NCBI RefSeq assembly: GCF_030052815.1
Contig: NC_079507.1
Coordinates: forward strand, 64,249,144-64,313,143
Direction of reading: 5' to 3'
DNA from: Hevea brasiliensis
Taxonomy: Eukaryota > Streptophyta > Magnoliopsida > Malpighiales > Euphorbiaceae
DNA: 64,000 nt
A program made the position numbers and the translations under genes. Positions 50,714 through 63,029 of the stretch are shown here, in pieces; position 1 is the stretch's first letter; every line of letters begins with the position of its first letter. The notes below the pieces were generated by a model. It was not told the origin of the DNA, did not search any database, and saw only the letters and a list, made by a program, of their open reading frames with translations.

Positions 50714-51262
50714 GTTCATTTGCGTTGCATGTTGTGTGTTCATGGCTGTGTCTTCTATACAGTTCTTATGCTTTTCTCGGACACCAAACATGAGGGCAGA
50801 AGAAAAGGATTGGAGCCATAATATATTCTTAGACATAAAATGCTCCAAAACTAAATGAGCATAATTTTCTTCATGGCTTGCTAAAAATGGACTAACTATT
50901 TGATAAGTTCAACTTTGCAATTTGGACATCTTTTGACAATTATATCAAATCTAGGGGCTCATATGTTTAGATGTTTGTGAATTGTTCGGAAGCATGGAGC
51001 AGTAATTTTTTATTTACCTATATGAGAAAGCATATTGATACATTTTTGGTTTTCGTTTTATAAGAAAAAAATCCAGGATGCCTTTACTTCTAAGAAGAAG
51101 CTCAGCAAGGAGTATGTGCAACTAGCAATTTGGTATGGAGACCTTGATATAGAGGGCAGCCATGATACATTGCAGGGCCATTTGCAATCTGGCACCACTG
51201 TAACCTTGGACTCTGATTTCCGAATGCATCATATGCATGACTCTGAATGGGAGCTATTGTAA
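48702..51262 (+). CDS. Uncharacterised acidic plant protein with internal repeats
   Basis: Exons 48702-48794, 49030-50173, 50516-50676 and 51077-51262 join in phase to 527 residues. I do not recognise the family. The N-terminus (MDLKSKGIAWVGNICQRIET... VDNIVNQ, then AVRYVEKQVHTMG) looks helical, and the C-terminus is conserved-looking (KKKLSKEYVQLAIWYGDLD, ending DSEWELL). The middle is acidic and Ser-rich, with three tandem repeats of about 40 residues of the form LSGxHLVNQSNT..ESLEG.ESDSA..KIDDVSP (about 49288-49632). No signal peptide, membrane segment or known domain is visible. A 5' untranslated exon (about 47690-47769, donor GTAATT) carrying a short upstream frame may precede it. The acceptor at 50515 is preferred because the earlier AG gives a stop. 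Confidence 0.75.
49288..49632 (+). repeat. Three tandem in-frame repeats of about 115 bp
   Basis: Units start near 49288, 49408 and 49522, each coding for a variant of LSG..LVNQSNT..S.ESLEGEESDSA..DDVSP. The third is the most diverged. They expand the acidic central region of the protein above. Confidence 0.85.
50680..50709. repeat. (TC)n microsatellite
   Basis: A TC run directly after the donor site of the third coding exon of the uncharacterised gene. Confidence 0.95.
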
Positions 51263-51675
51263 AAAACTCAAGAAGTCTAATGTTGATAACAGCCCGTGGT
51301 TGGGCAGCCTATTCTTCAGGTAAGCAAGTTCAAGATGATGTCACTCCTTGTGAATAACCATAGTTGACGGCTCCCACTTCTAGTAAATAGGTACAGAATA
51401 ATAATTTTTAGGCAATAATTTATCAAAATTCTGATTATGAAAAGTTGCTACAAAATTCAACTTATATGTGGTGCTTGCTCTGGTACTTTGAGAATTTTAT
51501 TTTATTTTTGTTACAGTTGCCAAATGAACAGTTCATTATTTATTTTTCATCTATGAGTTTCCATAATAACTTTGGTTGTCGGTATAAAAATTTTAAGCCA
51601 AGAAGATAACAAAGTTGCCATAACAAGTTTTTCTTGAATCAACATTTTCCTTTTCTTTTTCCCTTGTACTTGAAC

Positions 51676-53540
51676 TTACAAAAATTTTTGATGATTCTGT
51701 AACAAATATGCATATAAAATCTCATTCCATGTATCTGGAACTCCTGGTAAACACCAGTGAATACAATCGGCAAATTTTTTTGAATCAGATCTCTGTTCGT
51801 TTGTCAACAGCTTGCCCTTTCTTTCCCCATAAATTGTTGTGTGTGCATCTTTCCTATACTCTGACAACTGGGTAATATTCAAAAACGTTACATTGATTTT
51901 TAATTCTTGCAAGACGTCACCAACTGTCTTCATGATCTGGAGATTTGAACCCGTTCCCCAATATGGTCCTTCAATTGGGTAGGATTCATTGAAGCAGTTT
52001 TCAACACTTCCAGGTCTCCATTCCCAGCTCCTACAATAGAATGTTTGTTATGAATTTCTCTCAATAGAATGCTTCATCCAAAATCTATCTTGGCTTCAAA
52101 AAGTGGAAGTCGGAATGAGATGAGAAGCGTGTCTACTCACCACAGGTGTGTTGGAGACATACTCATGAAGAAAACCTTCTGCTTGCGGGGGTCGATATTG
52201 GATTCTAACCAATTTGTCCAAGTTTCTAATGCCAACTTGTATGCAGTGGTGACATTATATTCTTGAATATCATCGGCTGACCCATAACTGAAACAAACGC
52301 CACGTGGTAAATAAATGACAACATGCGCTAATGCAATTTAAATCAAGCTATTTTAACCAAGTTGCATGAACCTGTATTGGTAATTGGATTAATTAATTAA
52401 TTATTTTTTACCGATTATTTGAATTTGTATCGGTAAATAAATATTGGAATATACACGCAAGGATTGAATGCATACGTAGCATTAATAAGAGGCTTGTGCA
52501 TCCACCAGACATAGCTCTCAAAAACCAAAACATCAACTCCTTCCCAGCTCTTGCCATGTTTGGCTATGGAGTCGAGATTAACAAGCCGTTTTAGTACTGT
52601 AAGATTCGTGGCATGATCTGAAATAGACTCCACGATGAAGGGATCCCGATAATACTCAATTGATGCATTGAACTCCTGGAAATGAGAACGCTGAATTTGT
52701 TTATAATTGGCGTTTCCAGAGACTCAAAGTTTCATTAATTACAATATCATTCAGGCATACCTCAGCTTTGAAGATCTTCATTGGTGGAATCCTGTGAAAG
52801 GATTTTTTCCCGTCAGGAATTGCAGATTGCACCATGCAGACCATAGATTCAAATTGGCCTCTTTGCACCGAGTCTCCTATAAACATCAGCCTTTTGCCCC
52901 TCAAAATGTCCAGCAGCTTTAGTGGATCAAACCTGGGAGATCATACATGGGTCTGAACCATTTGGAGTTTATGCAGGATTCAAACTCTCATATCCTGCAT
53001 TAGGATGCAGTATAAACTAGACTAAAAATTATCTTCATTTCATGTCAGTAAAAGCTTCAGCTATTAGGTTGGTAATTGAGTGATTAGCCTAACTGTTGAA
53101 GTTTTTACAGATATTAATATTGAAATGAAGACAATTTATAATTTCTATCCAAAAGTTGAAAAAAAAAAAAAAGGTAAAAACTACCTTGGCAATGTGCATT
53201 GGTTAGGCTTCCACCTCCAGTTCTGGTAGTAAGAATCAGGTCTACCATTTCTTTGACAAGTGGTTTGTTTAACCAAGTAAGGGCAACTCTCTTCTTTGTA
53301 TAAAGGATGGGATACATTGTCCCACACCCATTGCCCTTCAAAGACATTGCAGCCTTCCTCAAAGCGATCTTTAGGCAAAACAAAGACTGGTTTTTCCCGG
53401 TCTTGCCTTCCATTATATAGTCTACAATTATGGCTCTTTAGAATATCTAGGACTAATCTTGCAGTTCCTAGAACAAGAATAGAAGCTAATACCACAGAGA
53501 AGAGGGATTGAATCCGGCGATCCAGAGAAGGCTGGATCAT
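51676..53540 (-). CDS. TBL-family xylan O-acetyltransferase (ESK1/TBL28-31 clade)
   Basis: Five exons (53540-53185, 52932-52761, 52675-52476, 52287-52141, 52030-51676) join to 409 residues. Trichome-birefringence-like proteins are Golgi type II membrane enzymes that put O-acetyl groups on cell-wall polysaccharides; the ESK1 clade acts on xylan. Visible: a single N-terminal membrane anchor (LFSVVLASILVLGTARLVL), the PMR5-type Cys-rich domain (GCNVFEGQWVWDN, CQRNGRPDSYYQNWRW), the catalytic GDS motif in FIGDSVQRGQFESMVC, and the C-terminal DxxH motif DCIHWCLPGVPDTWNE supplying catalytic Asp and His. Length is short but normal for the clade. Head-to-head with the IPT9 gene, with about 790 bp between start codons. 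Confidence 0.92.
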
Positions 53541-54327
53541 GATTTAGGTTAGGGTGGATAAAGGAGAACCGGGTGTATTTGAAAGCTTATCTTCAGCTTC
53601 AAGTCTTTAATAAGTCCATGCAACCACCAGTTGGTAGGTTATTTTTTAGGTAAAATGTCCATTTTTTTAAAATCCCACACGGACCATTCTCATAATAATA
53701 ATTGAGTCCTCAGTGAGAACTTTTCGTTCTCTTCATCACTTTTCCTTCGAAAATCTATAGAAATATATAGAAATTTGCATTCTTTCAAATATAATTAAAA
53801 ATTTGATTTAAAATATTATCAAGTATAATTCACAAATTGAGAAAGTAAAATTATTTTTATTTTATTTATGTTGAATAATTAGTGAAATTTTTAAGAATGA
53901 TAAAAAAATATCAATGATAGTTTAAAAATAATAAAAATTACATTATCTTTTATTATAAAATTAATGAGATTAAATAAAAAGGAAAATTAATGAGATTAAA
54001 TAAAAAGGAAAAAAATAAATTTTGAATATTAATTTTCAAATTTTATCTATTAAACAACATAAATTACTAATTAAAATCATTATTAACAAGTTTTAATTTA
54101 TTTTGCACTTTTAATATTCTCAGATTTTTTTTTCCCCCGAAACTAAAAATAATATCCAGGCATGCGTGCGCACAACACAAGTACCTTAATCTAAAACCTC
54201 ACCTTAAACCTTAGCGTGCCTCCTCTGCTTCAACTGGCTTTCGACATCACCGTCCATTTTCGAGTGGACAGGTTCGGCTGCTGAAACCCATTTTTATATC
54301 TGTTATCAATAATCTCTTCCATACAAA
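53541..54327. other. Divergent promoter region between TBL and IPT9
   Basis: The only spacer between two divergently transcribed genes. AT-rich, with a short tandem repeat of AATTAATGAGATTAAATAAAAAGG (two copies, 53957-54010). No further feature seen. Confidence 0.5.
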
Positions 54328-56808
54328 ATGATAATGAGCGAACTCTGTGGCCTCTGTACACGCTGCCTCCGCTTCCTCCTCCCCTCTCCACCCCCACTTC
54401 CTCGCCGGCGCTTATTCGCCTCCACCACTTCCTCCGTTTCCCTCGGGAACAAGAAAGACAAGAAAGAGAAGGTTGTTGTTATTTCTGGTCCCACCGGATC
54501 CGGTAAGACCCGACTTGCGTTGGAGCTCGCCAAGCGGCTCAACGGGGAAATCATCAGCGCCGACTCCGTCCAGGTCACTTATTACATTTTTTTATGATTT
54601 TTTTTTATAAAATTTCTATTTAAAAACTTCTTGTAATGAGTGTGCGAAAATTTTGACAAATTGAAGTTTTTTTTTTTAATTGAAGTTGTTACTGCTTTGT
54701 TTGATGGCTGGGAAGCTGTAGCTATGGGAAAGAAAGTGAAAATCCCAACACTTCCTCTGTGTATGTTTGGTTTTATGGATTTGGATGTGGAATGATATGA
54801 AATTCGTTCTTTTATTTGGTTGCTGAGAAATTGATAAGAAAAATAATATGCTAGTGGCTCAATTTGATGTTTTTTGGGAAGTTTGTTTTTTGAAAAATTA
54901 CCTTAACTTACTTTTTCTGCTAAAACCAAAATGAAGTTGTGAGTGTTTGACTGTTTGTATCCTGAGATTAATGTAATGGAAGATAAATTCCTGAATCTTT
55001 CCTTTTTATGATTTGGGACATTGGATGCTGAAAGAAATTTCCTTTATACTTGTACTTGGCTGATTCAGATCTTCTATTTTTGCTCTGTTTTTAAAAATAT
55101 TTATGAAGGCTAGTGAATTCTCTATCAGCGTGAATTGATTTAGTATGACTTGAATTTCAGGTGTATCGTGGTCTTGATGTTGGATCTGCCAAGCCTTCCC
55201 CAAGTGAAAGAAGGGTCTCTACTTGATAGATATTGTGTTGTTCCTAGTGTTTGCCTCTGTTGTTAAATTTCATTTCTTGATGGAATTAAAAGCATCACAA
55301 GTCAACATGTAGTTCATGTTATTTCAAATGTTCTCCTTTTTCATCTGTTGCCCATCAAATGTTAGGTTAACTGGATTTTGGCATTTGTGCTTGTCATGAA
55401 GTTATATTTTATTTATCTGAGTGAATGAAATGCAGCTTTAAACACTACATTGATGGGTGCGTCCATTTCAGATCTACCTATTATTTGATGGATGTGATGG
55501 GAGTTTTCATGTATGTGCAACGTGAGAGATGAAAAGAGAATAACACATATTTTAGTGGCAATCTTGGGCATTTTACCTTTTGAACTTGTGTGTATCACAG
55601 CTTTGTATCATTAGAAAGTTGTATTGCATGATTGACTAAAGAGTCAAATTTCAATTTATAAGATGACTGAAGTCTAACATTTTTCTGCAATTAAAATTTT
55701 GAATGAATTCATTCCAAAGTTGGAAAAAGTAACGAAAATTTGGAAGCAATTTTCCATCTGTGTTTTGGTGCAATCTTTTCATATTCTTGCCCATTGGAGT
55801 AGTTCTCAAGCAACAATGCTACCTGTGTTATCTGCTAAACGTGCCAATTTGTCTCAGATGGAGTTTATTTTTCAGGAAATTAAGATACACAGTCCATATT
55901 GTTTTTGTTGGCATATCAATGAGAACCATAACTTGATTTGTAAATATTATTTTCTATGTCCAGTCGTAATATTCACCCTCATTATTTTTGCAGGAAGTGC
56001 CACACCATCTGATTGACATATTACACCCATCTGAAGGTTTGTTGTCTGCGAGACTAGCTGATATCAATAAGCGTTTTAACACATTAATGATAAAGTTTCT
56101 GTTACCATTTGTTAGTGTATATATATATAGATATATGTTGTCTGTGTGTGTGCTATTCTGATGCTTATTGTTTAACATTCATTCAGATTATTCAGTCGGA
56201 CAATTTTTTGAGGATGCAAGGCAAGCTACTCGAGATATTTTGGACAATGGTCGTGTTCCTGTAGTTGCTGGTGGGACTGGATTGTATTTGCGATGGTATA
56301 CTTCTGCATGTCTGTTGGCGATTTTTTGCTTACATTTTTTTCCTCACAAAGATTGAATGCATGCATACAAAAAAGTTTCAAATGAATCCAGCTATGAAAC
56401 TGCTTTTTATGTAACTAGTTTGCTATTGTAATTTTAAATTTATGACATTATTCTGGGTTAATAATTTGTTAGCATCAGTTCAATTTAGAATAACTAACTA
56501 GTTATCTCTTTATGTAGGGAACTTTTCTGCCAAATGTTCACTGTTATCTCTTTATTGGCTCTCATAGGTTCATATGCGGAAAGCCAGATGTTCCAAAAGC
56601 CTCACCAGATATTGTATCTGAAGCATATTCTGAGCTTGCAGAATTGCAGAAGAATGAGGACTGGGATGAAGCTGTAAAGTTAGTAGTCAAAGCAGGTGAT
56701 CCAAAGGCTCAATTTTTGGCCGCCAATGATTGGTACAGATTACGACGCAGCCTTGAGATAATCAAGGTTAATTTGTGATGTCTCCAGCTATACTAGTGAA
56801 CACTGGAA

Positions 56809-56869
<61 letters not shown>

Positions 56870-58359
56870 GGATGGGACAGTACAGATATATCAAAATAAG
56901 CTAATTTATTTGGCATTTTATTCATATAATAGTAAAAATTTTCTTTAGAATTCTTGTACTGTATCAGCATCTCAGTTGTGGCTTTGAGTTGATCAAATTA
57001 ATTGTCCTTTTCTTCCATCTTCTGATTTATTTTTTGAAAGCATTAAGAGACTCTTAGTTCTGTGATTGATTTGATTTTATCATTTACATATCCTTTGGTA
57101 TGGCAGGCCAGTGGATCTCCTCCATCTGCTTTTCAAGTTCCATTTGATTCTTTCAAGGAAGAATTAGGTACAAGTTTAACAGAGGATTCTCAGAATGTGC
57201 ATTCATCTCTTGATGTATCTGAGGAAGTTAAACCAAAAGATTTGGACTATGAATTCATTTGTTTTTTCCTCTCGAGCCCTAGACTTGATCTCTATAGATC
57301 AATTGATTACCGATGTGAAGATATGCTTTCAGGTGAATCCTTTCACTATGCATCACTGTGATTTCATTTTTCTCTCTCTTAGAGATATAAATTCTAGGAA
57401 GTACAATTGGGAAGATATATTGTATGTGACGCAGACTATTATTTTCTCATAAAAAAGGGTAAACTAATTGGGAAGATATATTGTATATGCCATCTTAGTT
57501 GTTTGGTATAAAAGTGAGATATCTAAGTTTCAGCCATGATAAGCTGTGCAAAATTCATACAATTATCAATGCTTATGTTTCAGATTGTGAGGTTAGCTGC
57601 AAACTGTCTTTTCTTAGCTTTACTTACCCACTACTTAGAGACATCAGACTGTCTGCGTTAATGGCCAGGAATTTCTTGAGTAACTTGGGTTTTAACTAAT
57701 ATTTTTTGAGGAATTAGCATGTTATGCATGTATAGTTTCATTAATCTGTGTGGGTGAACTTGAACATTAGAGGAACTGAGTTTATATATTTTGTCAGTTG
57801 CGATCGATTCTACTTCCTTTGGTTAATTAATTAATTTATTTATTTTTATATCTTGTAATTTTTCCATATTGTTGGAGTGCAATTTAGAACAGCATCATTA
57901 TCTGATAGAATGTGACATGTCTCATGTTTGATTATAAAATGCAAGGCTGACATTCACCCACTATTTTGTTAAATATATATTGCTTCTCGAGTCTTGACAT
58001 GGCTCACGTTTTATTTGTTTGTATGTAGGAACTGATGGAATTTTGTCTGAGGCCAAATGGCTTCTTGACACAGGCCTTCTTCCAAATTCTAACTCTGCAA
58101 CTCGTGCAATTGGTTACAGACAAGTACGTCATTGACTTACTCTTTTTTTTTTTAATTACTCCTTTTGTTGTGCAATTTAAATTGTGATATGGATCCATTG
58201 ATTTGTTGTTCCGACGTTTCTTTTGGGTCAACATTCATATTAATTACTTGGTTTCCTACATCTATTTACCTCACTTGGATAGCTAATTATTCAATCAGAT
58301 TCAATTCAATAAAGGAATTATTATAGCTGCTAATATTTGTATCAATTTGTTTGTGTAAT

Positions 58360-58393
<34 letters not shown>

Positions 58394-59433
58394 TCACTTT
58401 ATTATTTTTTTTTTTATGTGCTGAACTCAGTGTTGACTTGTTATTTTGATGGGGATATAATACTCTTCATCATTTTTACTTGATTTATGTTTTGGCTCCT
58501 CGCCATAGTCTTTAGACAATAACAGCAAGGCTTATATGATTGAATAATATCAGGCTATGGAGTACCTTTTAAAGTGTAGGCAACAAGGGGGTAGGAGTTC
58601 TGCAGGAGAATTTTATGCTTTTCTATCTGAATTTCAGAAAGCTTCCAGGTAACATCTATCTATTTCACAGTTGATATAATGTTATTCTTGCAGCAGACCC
58701 AATTTGCTTGGATAATACTGTTTCCTGTAATTAGGGATTGGCAAATATTGGATGTTAGAGATATTTTTTTTAGAAAAAAAATAACTGTAGTTGGAATTCT
58801 TAAAAATACATTAAAAATTAGTACTGGTGGTATTATTTCTTTCTAATGCATATGTGTGAAATGCATTTGGACTTTTTTTTTTCCCTTTCAATGTCTGCAT
58901 CACATCATCATTAAAGTTATTTAACTGGGGAAAATATAATATTGAAGTCCTTAAGAACTTGATAAGTCCAGGACTAGGAAGCCTGTTCTCTAATTGATCA
59001 TATTTATGGTTGGTAGGGCTGGCCATGGTCTCGGTTTTGGTTACAGTTCTGATCAAATCACAGTCATTTTCCCTTTTAATTTTTTAAAGGGAAAATTTTG
59101 GTTTTGGCCCGAAACGAGACTGGCTGGTTCTAGTCCAGTTTCGGTTCTAGGTTGGACCGATTCTGGTTCTGAACCAGACCATGGCCACCTCTAACAGTTG
59201 GTTTGTATTAAGTATAATTCTGTGGCCCTTCTCTCTGAGGAAAAAAGCAAGTGCAAAACTCCAGCTTCTATATGTAATCGCTTGGAATTTATGGTGCTAT
59301 CATATAACAAATTTTTTTTTTATTTTACATTTTTATTCTGTTATTCTTTTAGTGCAGAAATTTTGCAAAAAGGCAAATGACATGGTTTCGTAATGAGCAC
59401 ATCTATCATTGGCTTGATGCTTCTAAGCCCCTG
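54328..59433 (+). CDS. IPT9: tRNA dimethylallyltransferase, IPT9-like; last exon(s) not found
   Basis: Transfers a dimethylallyl group to A37 of tRNAs; degradation of such tRNAs yields cis-zeatin cytokinin. Exons: 54328-54573, 55161-55214, 55994-56036, 56187-56295, 56568-56766, 57107-57332, 58029-58123, 58554-58648, 59358-59433; phases join. Features: Arg/Ser-rich N-terminus (possible organelle transit), P-loop [68 protein letters not shown] and [11 protein letters not shown], all typical IPT blocks in order. The fusion-like insert after EIIK with [10 protein letters not shown] is IPT9-type. The final exon ends at SKPL with a GT donor. No downstream C-terminal exon is visible before a gypsy element starts at 59962. 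The rest may lie beyond the window. Confidence 0.88.
56810..56866. repeat. (TC)n microsatellite
   Basis: A TC run of about 28 units with one interruption, in the IPT9 intron after the EIIK exon. Confidence 0.95.
58361..58393. repeat. (AG)n microsatellite
   Basis: An AG run with one AA interruption, in an IPT9 intron. Confidence 0.95.
59014..59193. mobile_element. hAT-type MITE in IPT9 intron 8
   Basis: Inverted ends TAGGGCTGGCCATGGTCT and CAGACCATGGCCACCTCTA. The flanking 8-mers ATGGTTGG (59006-59013) and ACAGTTGG (59194-59201) agree at 6 of 8. The interior is rich in GGTTCTGG/CCGATTCTGG-like repeats. 180 bp, with no coding capacity. Confidence 0.7.
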
Positions 59434-59961
59434 GTGTGTTTAATTTATTTTAGTCTCTTTGCATCAGTGCCTACCTGGATATACATGTTTACATCACATT
59501 TTGGATTTTAAGACATACATATTCCATACACTTCCAAATTCTTGTTGGGGACTGGTTGTACAGTGGATCTTTGTGTGTGTATGGGCATGCACATGAGAAA
59601 CAATGTGAAGGAGGGAGACATTGTTACTCAAATATCAAGGCACTACTGATTGTTCACATCCAGCTTTAATTTTTATCAGTAAATCATCATATTATTAAAG
59701 TGCACTTTTCAGTGAAGGGTTGTGGAAACACCATATTATGATTTGGTTTCTTTTTCTATGTTAATAAAATTTCTTAATTGAAAAAAATTGGGAGACTTTG
59801 ATTGAAGTTGAATCCATGGGAACCAATTGGAAAACATTTTATTTTGAACCCAAAAAATCCTGGATGAAAGCTTTCTCAATGATCTAACTTTTATTCAGTT
59901 TTTTGTTGCGTGCCCTAAAGCATTATCATTTAACAAAATCTTTATAATACATTCAGTTAAT
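59434..59961. other. IPT9 intron or flank
   Basis: No exon resembling the IPT9 C-terminus was recognised here. Ordinary AT-rich sequence up to the gypsy LTR. Confidence 0.5.
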
Positions 59962-60508
59962 TGTCATGGGCCCAGATATTAGCACTCACTTGGGACCGTG
60001 CGGCACTTGACTCGAATTATTTAAAGACAAGTTAGCCAGAGAATCTCGCAATAATCTGTGGATCAAAACGAGTATATTAGCATGGAGCTTTGGCAAGCTA
60101 ATCGTGAAAACATCACAAGACTCTCATATATACAAGTATCACAAGCATAATGAGCACATCAAACAATGGGGCAAGAACATTCAATGAACATGTTACTTCT
60201 TTCATTCACATATCATAATCAATACAAGAAGAGACAAGCAATTCTCACATCACTTGTGGGCAAAAGGAGAACCTACAAGGAGTAAAGGGATAGGAACTCA
60301 GTAATCGATGACTAGCTGGGCCCAATAATAACTAACTAGTTACTCTCCCTAAAAGAATATTAGAGACACAATGGGATGTGGCAGGAGTGGACATCACTAT
60401 GCTTGAGCCATCACACTCTAAAATTATATGAACAGAAAATAAATACAAAATATCTTCTTTTGTCCCTAAAAATTACATTTTACTACTCAAACTTTTTTCC
60501 CCTTCACA
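59962..60508 (-). repeat. Putative 3' LTR of the Ty3/gypsy remnant
   Basis: On the minus strand the block starts TGTGAAGG right after a purine-rich tract AGTGGGGGAGAA (60520-60509), the typical gypsy polypurine tract, and ends CCCATGACA at 59962. TG...CA ends and 547 bp suit an LTR. The matching 5' LTR is not in the window, so borders are inferred. Confidence 0.6.
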
Positions 60509-61952
60509 TTCTCCCCCACTTAAATGGTCGACGTCCTCATCAACTCTTGTAACAACATCTTAGTCTCTTTCTGCTTGTATTTGTAGAATACGCGATAAGG
60601 AACTGCCTCATTAAAAAACCTTTACCAAGAAAAACTAGTTGAAAAAACCTTAGTGAAGGAAAAAGAATGTAGTGGTATTTATGGATGAGACTGAGCTTGC
60701 GAGAACTTTTCAATCTTCTGCTTGTGTGGTTAGAGGTATGTTTCCTTCTCTCAATTAGTCTCTTCTGTACTTCAACCGTTTCACTTGACAAGGTACTCCT
60801 TGTATGGCTGACGCTTGGTGGTTTTGATAACTCGCTCCGCTAGGATCTCTTTTAGTCCTTGATTGGCTGGTGGTATGTAGGTGAAAGCTAGTCTGGAAGA
60901 TCTGCTATGGCTTGGATCTGTCTCATTTGCATGATATGGCTTTAATCTGTTGACATGAAAAACTGGGTGAATCTTCATCTATTAGGGTGGCTCTACTTTT
61001 TAAGCAAGTCGGCCAACTCTAGCAATAATTGGTATTGGCCATTCGTATTTGTGAACTTGTCTCTTATATGAATTGCGAAGGAATCAGAGTTGATCAGGTA
61101 GCAACTTCATTATCACTAGATCTCTAACTGTAAGCTTTTGTGGCCTTCGATTCTTAGTTGCCTAGCTCTTCAAGTTCTTGATGCTTTCTTCAGTTGGGTT
61201 CTTGCAATTTCTATATTTTGCCTTCACTCATTTGTGAAGTGTTATGTTTTGGGATTTTTGTCAGTGTAAGGACCATCCAGAGTATGAAATGCCAAAGGCT
61301 GTTGACCTGTAATAATCTCAAAAGGACTCCTATTAGTAGCAGTACTCTTTAAAGAGTTAAAATAAAATTGTGTCACGTTAAGTAATGAAGCCCAATTCTT
61401 CTTACTGGCATTGACAAAATGCCGCAAGTATTACTTGAGCAACCCACTATATCTCTTGGTCTGGGTGTCTGTTTGTGGATGGAAACTCATTGAGACATCT
61501 AATCTAGAGCCCAAAAGACGGAACAACTCTGACCAAAATGATCGCACAAATCAGCCGTCTCGATTACTTACAATGCTCTTTGGAACACTCTAATATTTCA
61601 CCACATTCTTGAAAGTGGCATAGGCAGTATCTTCTACTGAACAATACTTTGACATCGGCACAAAAATCCTGTATTTGAAACTTTCTCATAGTCTACTTGG
61701 CACTGGTAATAGTTGTAAAAACCCGCAGATTTTTGTCATTTCACTTTATCTTGCTGACACACTAGATAAGTCTTTGTATACTCCCTCACATCGTCCTGCA
61801 ATTGAGGCCGATAATAACCTTGTTTTAACAAAGCTAATGTGTGTTGCTATCCTGGATTACTCGCCCATAAACTGTCATGACATTCTCAAAGTAATAGTCT
61901 TCTTAAGTTGCCCGCCTTTGGAACATACACTCTATTCTTTGAGTCATCAAGT

Positions 61953-62440
61953 GATTGTCCTCTAGCCAAAACTGTCTAGGCTTTCCCTCTTATGCTAACT
62001 TTATTAGAGCTATGGCCTAGGGGTCCTTTATCAAGTTATCGTAAATTTGTTCTCGCAATGTGGTAGCTACTCTATTACTTGACAATTGCGCTATCTGCTT
62101 ATGGGTTGACACATTTGACTTTCTACTCAAAGTATCCACAACTCGATTCGAGCTCCTCAGTTTGTACTCAAATTTGAAGTCAAACTTGGCTAGACGTTCT
62201 TGTCATCTTGCTTGTTTAGGTGTCAATTTTGGCTAGAACAGAAAGTGATTCATTGTTGTATTGTCTGTCTTCACTACAAACTTTGACCCCAACATCTAAT
62301 GTCTCAATGTGCGAAAATAATGCACTACTGCTAGCAAGTCTTTCTCTTGAGCTGTATATCGAATCTCTCTCTCTTTCAACTTTCTGTTTTCAAAAGCAAT
62401 CGGGTGGTTTTCTTGCATCAATACTCCTCTCAACGCTAGA
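61953..62440. repeat. Inverted-repeat arm A within gypsy RNase H region
   Basis: Reads in reverse complement at about 63030-63490. Shared blocks include CAATGTGGTAGCTAC with GTAGCTACCGCATTG, and GTAGTGAAGACA on the minus strand of this arm with the plus strand of the other. Divergence is roughly 15% by eye with small indels. Confidence 0.85.
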
Positions 62441-63029
62441 TCAGAAGCATCAATTTGGACTTCAAAGGGTTTTGTAATGTGTGAGAGAACTAGCACCGGC
62501 TCAACTACCATCGTCTGTTTTAAGTTATCGAAGACTGCTTGGCACTCATTAGTCCATTGCCATTTGTTTCCCTTCTTAAATAATTATGTAAGGGGGCATA
62601 TCCTTTAAGAGTAGTCCCGCACAAATCGCCTATAATAATTTGCCAATCTAAGAAGGATCTCAATTTAGTCATGCTCTTAGGTATTGCTTATTCCTGGATT
62701 ACTTTAACCTTGGCTTGGTCCATGCAGATTCTGCCCTGTTCAATCACATGGCCTAAGAACTTGATTCGGGTCTAGGCGGAAGCACATTTCTCCTTCTTTT
62801 TAAAGAGTTTGTTCTCCCTCAACTTTCAAGAAAAGGCAGAGATGTTTCTTGTGTTCTTTCAATGTAGAACTATACACCACAATTTCATCCAGATAGACCA
62901 CCACAAACTTGTCGAGGTAATTGTGGAATACATGATTCATTAGAGTGCAAAAAGTAATTGGAGCATTTGTTAGTCCAAAAGGCATACAAGAAATTCAAAG
63001 GTACCGTACCGTGTCACACGTGGTCTTGA

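Larger units (their letters stand above)
59962..63028 (-). mobile_element. Decayed Ty3/gypsy retrotransposon (3' half)
   Basis: Minus-strand fragments in pol order: reverse transcriptase 62985-62800 (MPFGLTNAP, VVYLDEIVVYS with the second catalytic Asp of the YxDD changed to Glu), RNase H 62511-62296 (FEVQIDASDLALRGVL, YTAQEKDLLAVVH), linker (about 62250-62000, reads like KQARWQERLAKFDFKFEYK), integrase core end 61427-61242 (WASLLNVTQFYFNSLKS, TNRSPFEIITGQQP), and the C-terminal region 60978-60781 (MKIHPVFHVNRLKPYH), then polypurine tract and LTR. Stops and frameshifts separate every part, so it is inactive. It lies immediately downstream of the last visible IPT9 exon. Confidence 0.85.

Noticed and set aside
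62220..62477. Plus-strand frame over the gypsy RNase H region, and the similar minus-strand frame at 62970-63191
   Set aside because: Their similarity to each other is explained by the inverted duplication; both are antisense to the pol coding sense.
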